A stretch of 8,952 nucleotides of DNA from Bacteroidota bacterium (lineage in GTDB: Bacteria; Bacteroidota; Bacteroidia; Bacteroidales; JAAYUG01), in the NCBI GenBank assembly GCA_021812865.1, contig JAKAMP010000083.1, forward strand, positions 1-8,952. The letters are read 5' to 3'. Shown piece by piece: positions 7,084 through 8,952 of the stretch. The notes under the pieces were generated by a model. The model saw only the letters and a program-made list of their open reading frames with translations, searched no databases and had not been told where the DNA came from. Each line of letters starts with the position of its first letter. Within the stretch, counting starts at the first letter, position 1. A program made the translations under genes and the position numbers.

Positions 7084-8457
7084 ATGAAGAGCCTATACTA
7101 CCTCACTGCCCTGGTTCTGTTGCCGGCAGCCCTAAGCTGCAGCAGCAGGCAAAATAGTTCCAGACCAGAGTTGACCGTGCAGCAACAGAAAACGGATTTC
7201 CCTGTCATTTCTGATGATTCCTTGTTAACCCTCACCGAATACCGCACTTTCCGGTATTTCTGGGATGGAGCCGAACCGGTTTCGGGCATGGCAAGGGAAC
7301 GATATCATGAGGACAGTATATACCCCGAAGATGACAAGAATATCGTAACTACTGGCGGTTCGGGATTTGGCATCATGGCCATCCTGACGGGTATTGACAG
7401 GCATTTTATTACCCGGGCTGAAGGGTTTGCCAGGCTTCAGAAAATCGTTGCCTTCCTTGAAAAAGCCGATCGCTTCCATGGTGCATTTCCCCATTGGCTC
7501 AACGGCGAAACCGGAAAGGTGAAACCTTTCAGTCCGAAGGACAATGGGGCAGACCTGGTGGAAACGGCATACCTGATGCAGGGGCTACTGGCAACCCGAC
7601 AGTATTTCCAGCAGGGAAATGAACAGGAAAAGAAACTGGTTATCGATATAGACAGGTTGTGGAAAAAGGTGGAATGGAGTTGGTTTACCAGGGGTGGTGA
7701 GAAGGTGCTTTACTGGCACTGGTCGCCAGACTATGGCTGGGCTATGAATTTTGCCGTGCGGGGATACAACGAATGCCTGATTTTATACGTGCTGGCAGCC
7801 TCATCACCCACTTTTCCCGTTTCTGCCGAGGTGTATCACCAGGGCTGGGCCCGGAACGGAGCCATCGTTTCTAACCAGCAAACATACGGTTACAAGCTAT
7901 ACCTCAATCACAACGGGGCTGAAGAATATGGCGGGCCGCTTTTCTGGGCGCATTACTCTTTCCTTGGACTAGACCCGAGGAAGTTGAAGGATCAGTATGC
8001 CGACTACTGGCAGGCCAACCGCAACCAGGCCCTTATTAATTATCAATGGTGCGTGAATGATTCCAGCAAGTATGCAGGCTATGGAAAAGACTGCTGGGGG
8101 CTTACCGCAAGCTACTCGATAAATGGTTACGCGGCCCATGCCCCTGGCAAAAGCAATGACCTTGGCGTAATCAGCCCCACGGCCGCTCTGTCATCCTTTC
8201 CCTACACACCGGAACAGTCGATGGCCGCACTAAAACATTTTTATTATGCATTGGGAGATAAAATATGGGGACCGTTTGGCTTTTACGATGCCTTTAGCCA
8301 GCAATACAACTGGTATCCGAAAAGATACCTTGCCATAGACCAGGGACCCACAGTGGTGATGATTGAAAATTACCGTACAGCCCTGTTGTGGAATCTGTTC
8401 ATGTCATGTCCCGAAATCCGGAAAGGCCTTACAAAACTTGGATTCACTTATCATTGA
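7084..8457 (+). CDS. GH144 beta-1,2-glucanase family lipoprotein, single-domain paralog
   Basis: 457 residues, 109 bp after the first GH144 gene. An A-rich stretch (AATAAAAAAATAT) immediately precedes the ATG, as is common at Bacteroidota starts. The signal peptide ends in ALSC (Cys19), a relaxed lipobox, followed by S-S-R-Q-N without acidic residues. Only a short linker precedes the catalytic domain (about residues 42-457), so the Ig-like domains of the neighbour are absent. By eye the catalytic domains share more than half of their residues. The four residues implicated in the family align as D153, D157 and E160 (in DNGADLVE) and E230 (in RGYNECL), and 'YWHWSPDY' is at 210-217. Compared with the neighbour, the loop after ARER is about 8 residues longer (74-92) and the loop before 'EYGGPLFWAHYSF' is also longer; such loops could change chain cleavage mode. 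The expected role is beta-1,2-glucan or sophorooligosaccharide hydrolysis, perhaps periplasmic. Its last 14 bp overlap the convergent anti-sigma gene. Confidence 0.9.
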   Translation: MKSLYYLTALVLLPAALSCSSRQNSSRPELTVQQQKTDFPVISDDSLLTLTEYRTFRYFWDGAEPVSGMARERYHEDSIYPEDDKNIVTTGGSGFGIMAILTGIDRHFITRAEGFARLQKIVAFLEKADRFHGAFPHWLNGETGKVKPFSPKDNGADLVETAYLMQGLLATRQYFQQGNEQEKKLVIDIDRLWKKVEWSWFTRGGEKVLYWHWSPDYGWAMNFAVRGYNECLILYVLAASSPTFPVSAEVYHQGWARNGAIVSNQQTYGYKLYLNHNGAEEYGGPLFWAHYSFLGLDPRKLKDQYADYWQANRNQALINYQWCVNDSSKYAGYGKDCWGLTASYSINGYAAHAPGKSNDLGVISPTAALSSFPYTPEQSMAALKHFYYALGDKIWGPFGFYDAFSQQYNWYPKRYLAIDQGPTVVMIENYRTALLWNLFMSCPEIRKGLTKLGFTYH

Positions 8458-8952
8458 CCGCTCGGCGTACCGTACGTTTCTTCAGAAAGAGCGTATCATT
8501 TTCCCGGTAATAGCGGAAAGGAGTAGATTGAAGCAGTTTGTTCATCACATATTCAGGAGCTTTGGCCTTGAAGTTCCCGTAATATTTATCCTGGCCGAGC
8601 ACAGGCGGAGGCGCCATCACTTTTATGGCAAACCAGCGTTCTACCTCTCGGATGACTTGCCCCATCGATTCTCCGGTAAAATGAAGCACTCCCTTGCTCC
8701 AGCCCGCGTAATCGACGGCCTTCACGGGTACAATGCGAATGCTATTTTCATCTGTGCGGTATATCGCCTTCTGGTCGGGCAGAATACGGATGACCGGGTT
8801 TGAAGGATGCGCATAACTCAACAACAGATTGCCCGAGAGCAAGGTGGTTTCCACCAGGCTGTCGTCAGGATACGCATTCAGGTCAAAAGATGAACCTTCC
8901 GAGCGGATATCGAGTTTCCCCGCATGAATCACAAGGGGATGAGCTGGTTTGG
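8444..8952 (-). CDS. FecR-like anti-sigma factor (C-terminal part, 5' partial)
   Basis: 168 residues are visible; the frame stays open to the right edge, so a GTG at 8932 is internal rather than the start. Missing upstream are the N-terminal sigma-binding region, the transmembrane helix and the first part of the FecR domain. The visible FecR part runs from the edge through 'EGSSFDLNAYPDDS', where many homologs have GTxFNV, to 'LSGNLLLS' and 'ILPDQKAIY'. After 'DYAGWSKGVLHFTGESM' comes the DUF4974 (FecR_C) domain, with 'VIREVERWFAIKV', then 'YYGNFKAKAPEYVMNKLLQ' and a terminal strand 'YYRENDTLFLKKR'. In Bacteroidota such proteins span the inner membrane, hold an ECF sigma factor and respond to a TonB-dependent transducer. 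The cognate sigma gene is normally just upstream, here beyond the right edge. The gene converges on the second GH144 gene, so it belongs to another transcript; whether it controls this PUL or a neighbour is open. Confidence 0.92.
   Translation of the reverse strand, partial: KPAHPLVIHAGKLDIRSEGSSFDLNAYPDDSLVETTLLSGNLLLSYAHPSNPVIRILPDQKAIYRTDENSIRIVPVKAVDYAGWSKGVLHFTGESMGQVIREVERWFAIKVMAPPPVLGQDKYYGNFKAKAPEYVMNKLLQSTPFRYYRENDTLFLKKRTVRRAVNDK

Larger units (their letters stand above)
1..8457 (+). other. Polysaccharide utilization locus, probably for beta-1,2-glucan (left part cut off)
   Basis: Five co-directional genes (SusC-like, SusD-like, LamG/Ig binding protein, two GH144 enzymes) are separated by 4, 37, 105 and 109 bp. 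All four complete proteins have lipoprotein signal peptides. The SusCD pair defines the locus as a PUL. The substrate assignment rests only on the two GH144 genes, whose characterised relatives act on beta-1,2-glucan. The internal terminator at 4910-4946 suggests two expression blocks rather than one uniform operon. Confidence 0.75.

Noticed and set aside
4998..8457. Starch-active glucoamylase as the function of the two GH144 proteins
   Set aside because: 'Glycoamylase' is a Pfam label for this domain; the conserved D-x3-D-x2-E ... E pattern matches GH144 beta-1,2-glucan enzymes.
8363..8803. A 146-residue plus-strand frame running over the end of the second GH144 gene and on to the right
   Set aside because: It is antisense to the FecR/DUF4974 coding sequence, and its translation resembles no family.

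Overview
The window looks like part of a polysaccharide utilization locus (PUL) from a Bacteroidota genome. The evidence is a SusC-like TonB-dependent receptor followed 4 bp later by a SusD-like lipoprotein, then a run of lipoproteins with Bacteroidota-style signal peptides. Starts lack clear Shine-Dalgarno sequences, and a FecR-type anti-sigma factor with a Bacteroidota-specific C-terminal domain sits at the right edge. I cannot place it below phylum from the sequence alone.

Layout, left to right. The C-terminal two thirds or so of the SusC-like receptor (open at base 1, ends 2109) and a complete SusD-like protein (2114-3601) form the outer-membrane import pair. Next is a surface glycan-binding protein candidate made of one bacterial Ig-like domain and one LamG-type lectin domain (3639-4892). 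A rho-independent terminator (4910-4946) then interrupts the cluster. After it come two tandem homologous lipoprotein enzymes of glycoside hydrolase family GH144 (often called 'glucoamylase family' in databases). The first carries two N-terminal Ig-like domains (4998-6974); the second is a bare catalytic domain (7084-8457). Facing them on the minus strand is the C-terminal part of a FecR-like anti-sigma factor (8444 to beyond the right edge), whose stop overlaps the end of the second GH144 gene by 14 bp.

Characterised GH144 enzymes act on beta-1,2-glucan, so the best-supported reading is a beta-1,2-glucan PUL. The LamG/Ig protein and SusD would capture the glucan at the cell surface. The Ig-bearing GH144 would cut it there, SusCD would import the fragments, and the second GH144 may trim them. 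The substrate is inferred from enzyme family, not shown. No enzyme that would finish sophorose or sophorooligosaccharide breakdown (GH3 or a GH94-type phosphorylase) lies in the window. I found no RNA genes, mobile elements or CRISPR. No gene-free stretch exceeds about 110 bp.
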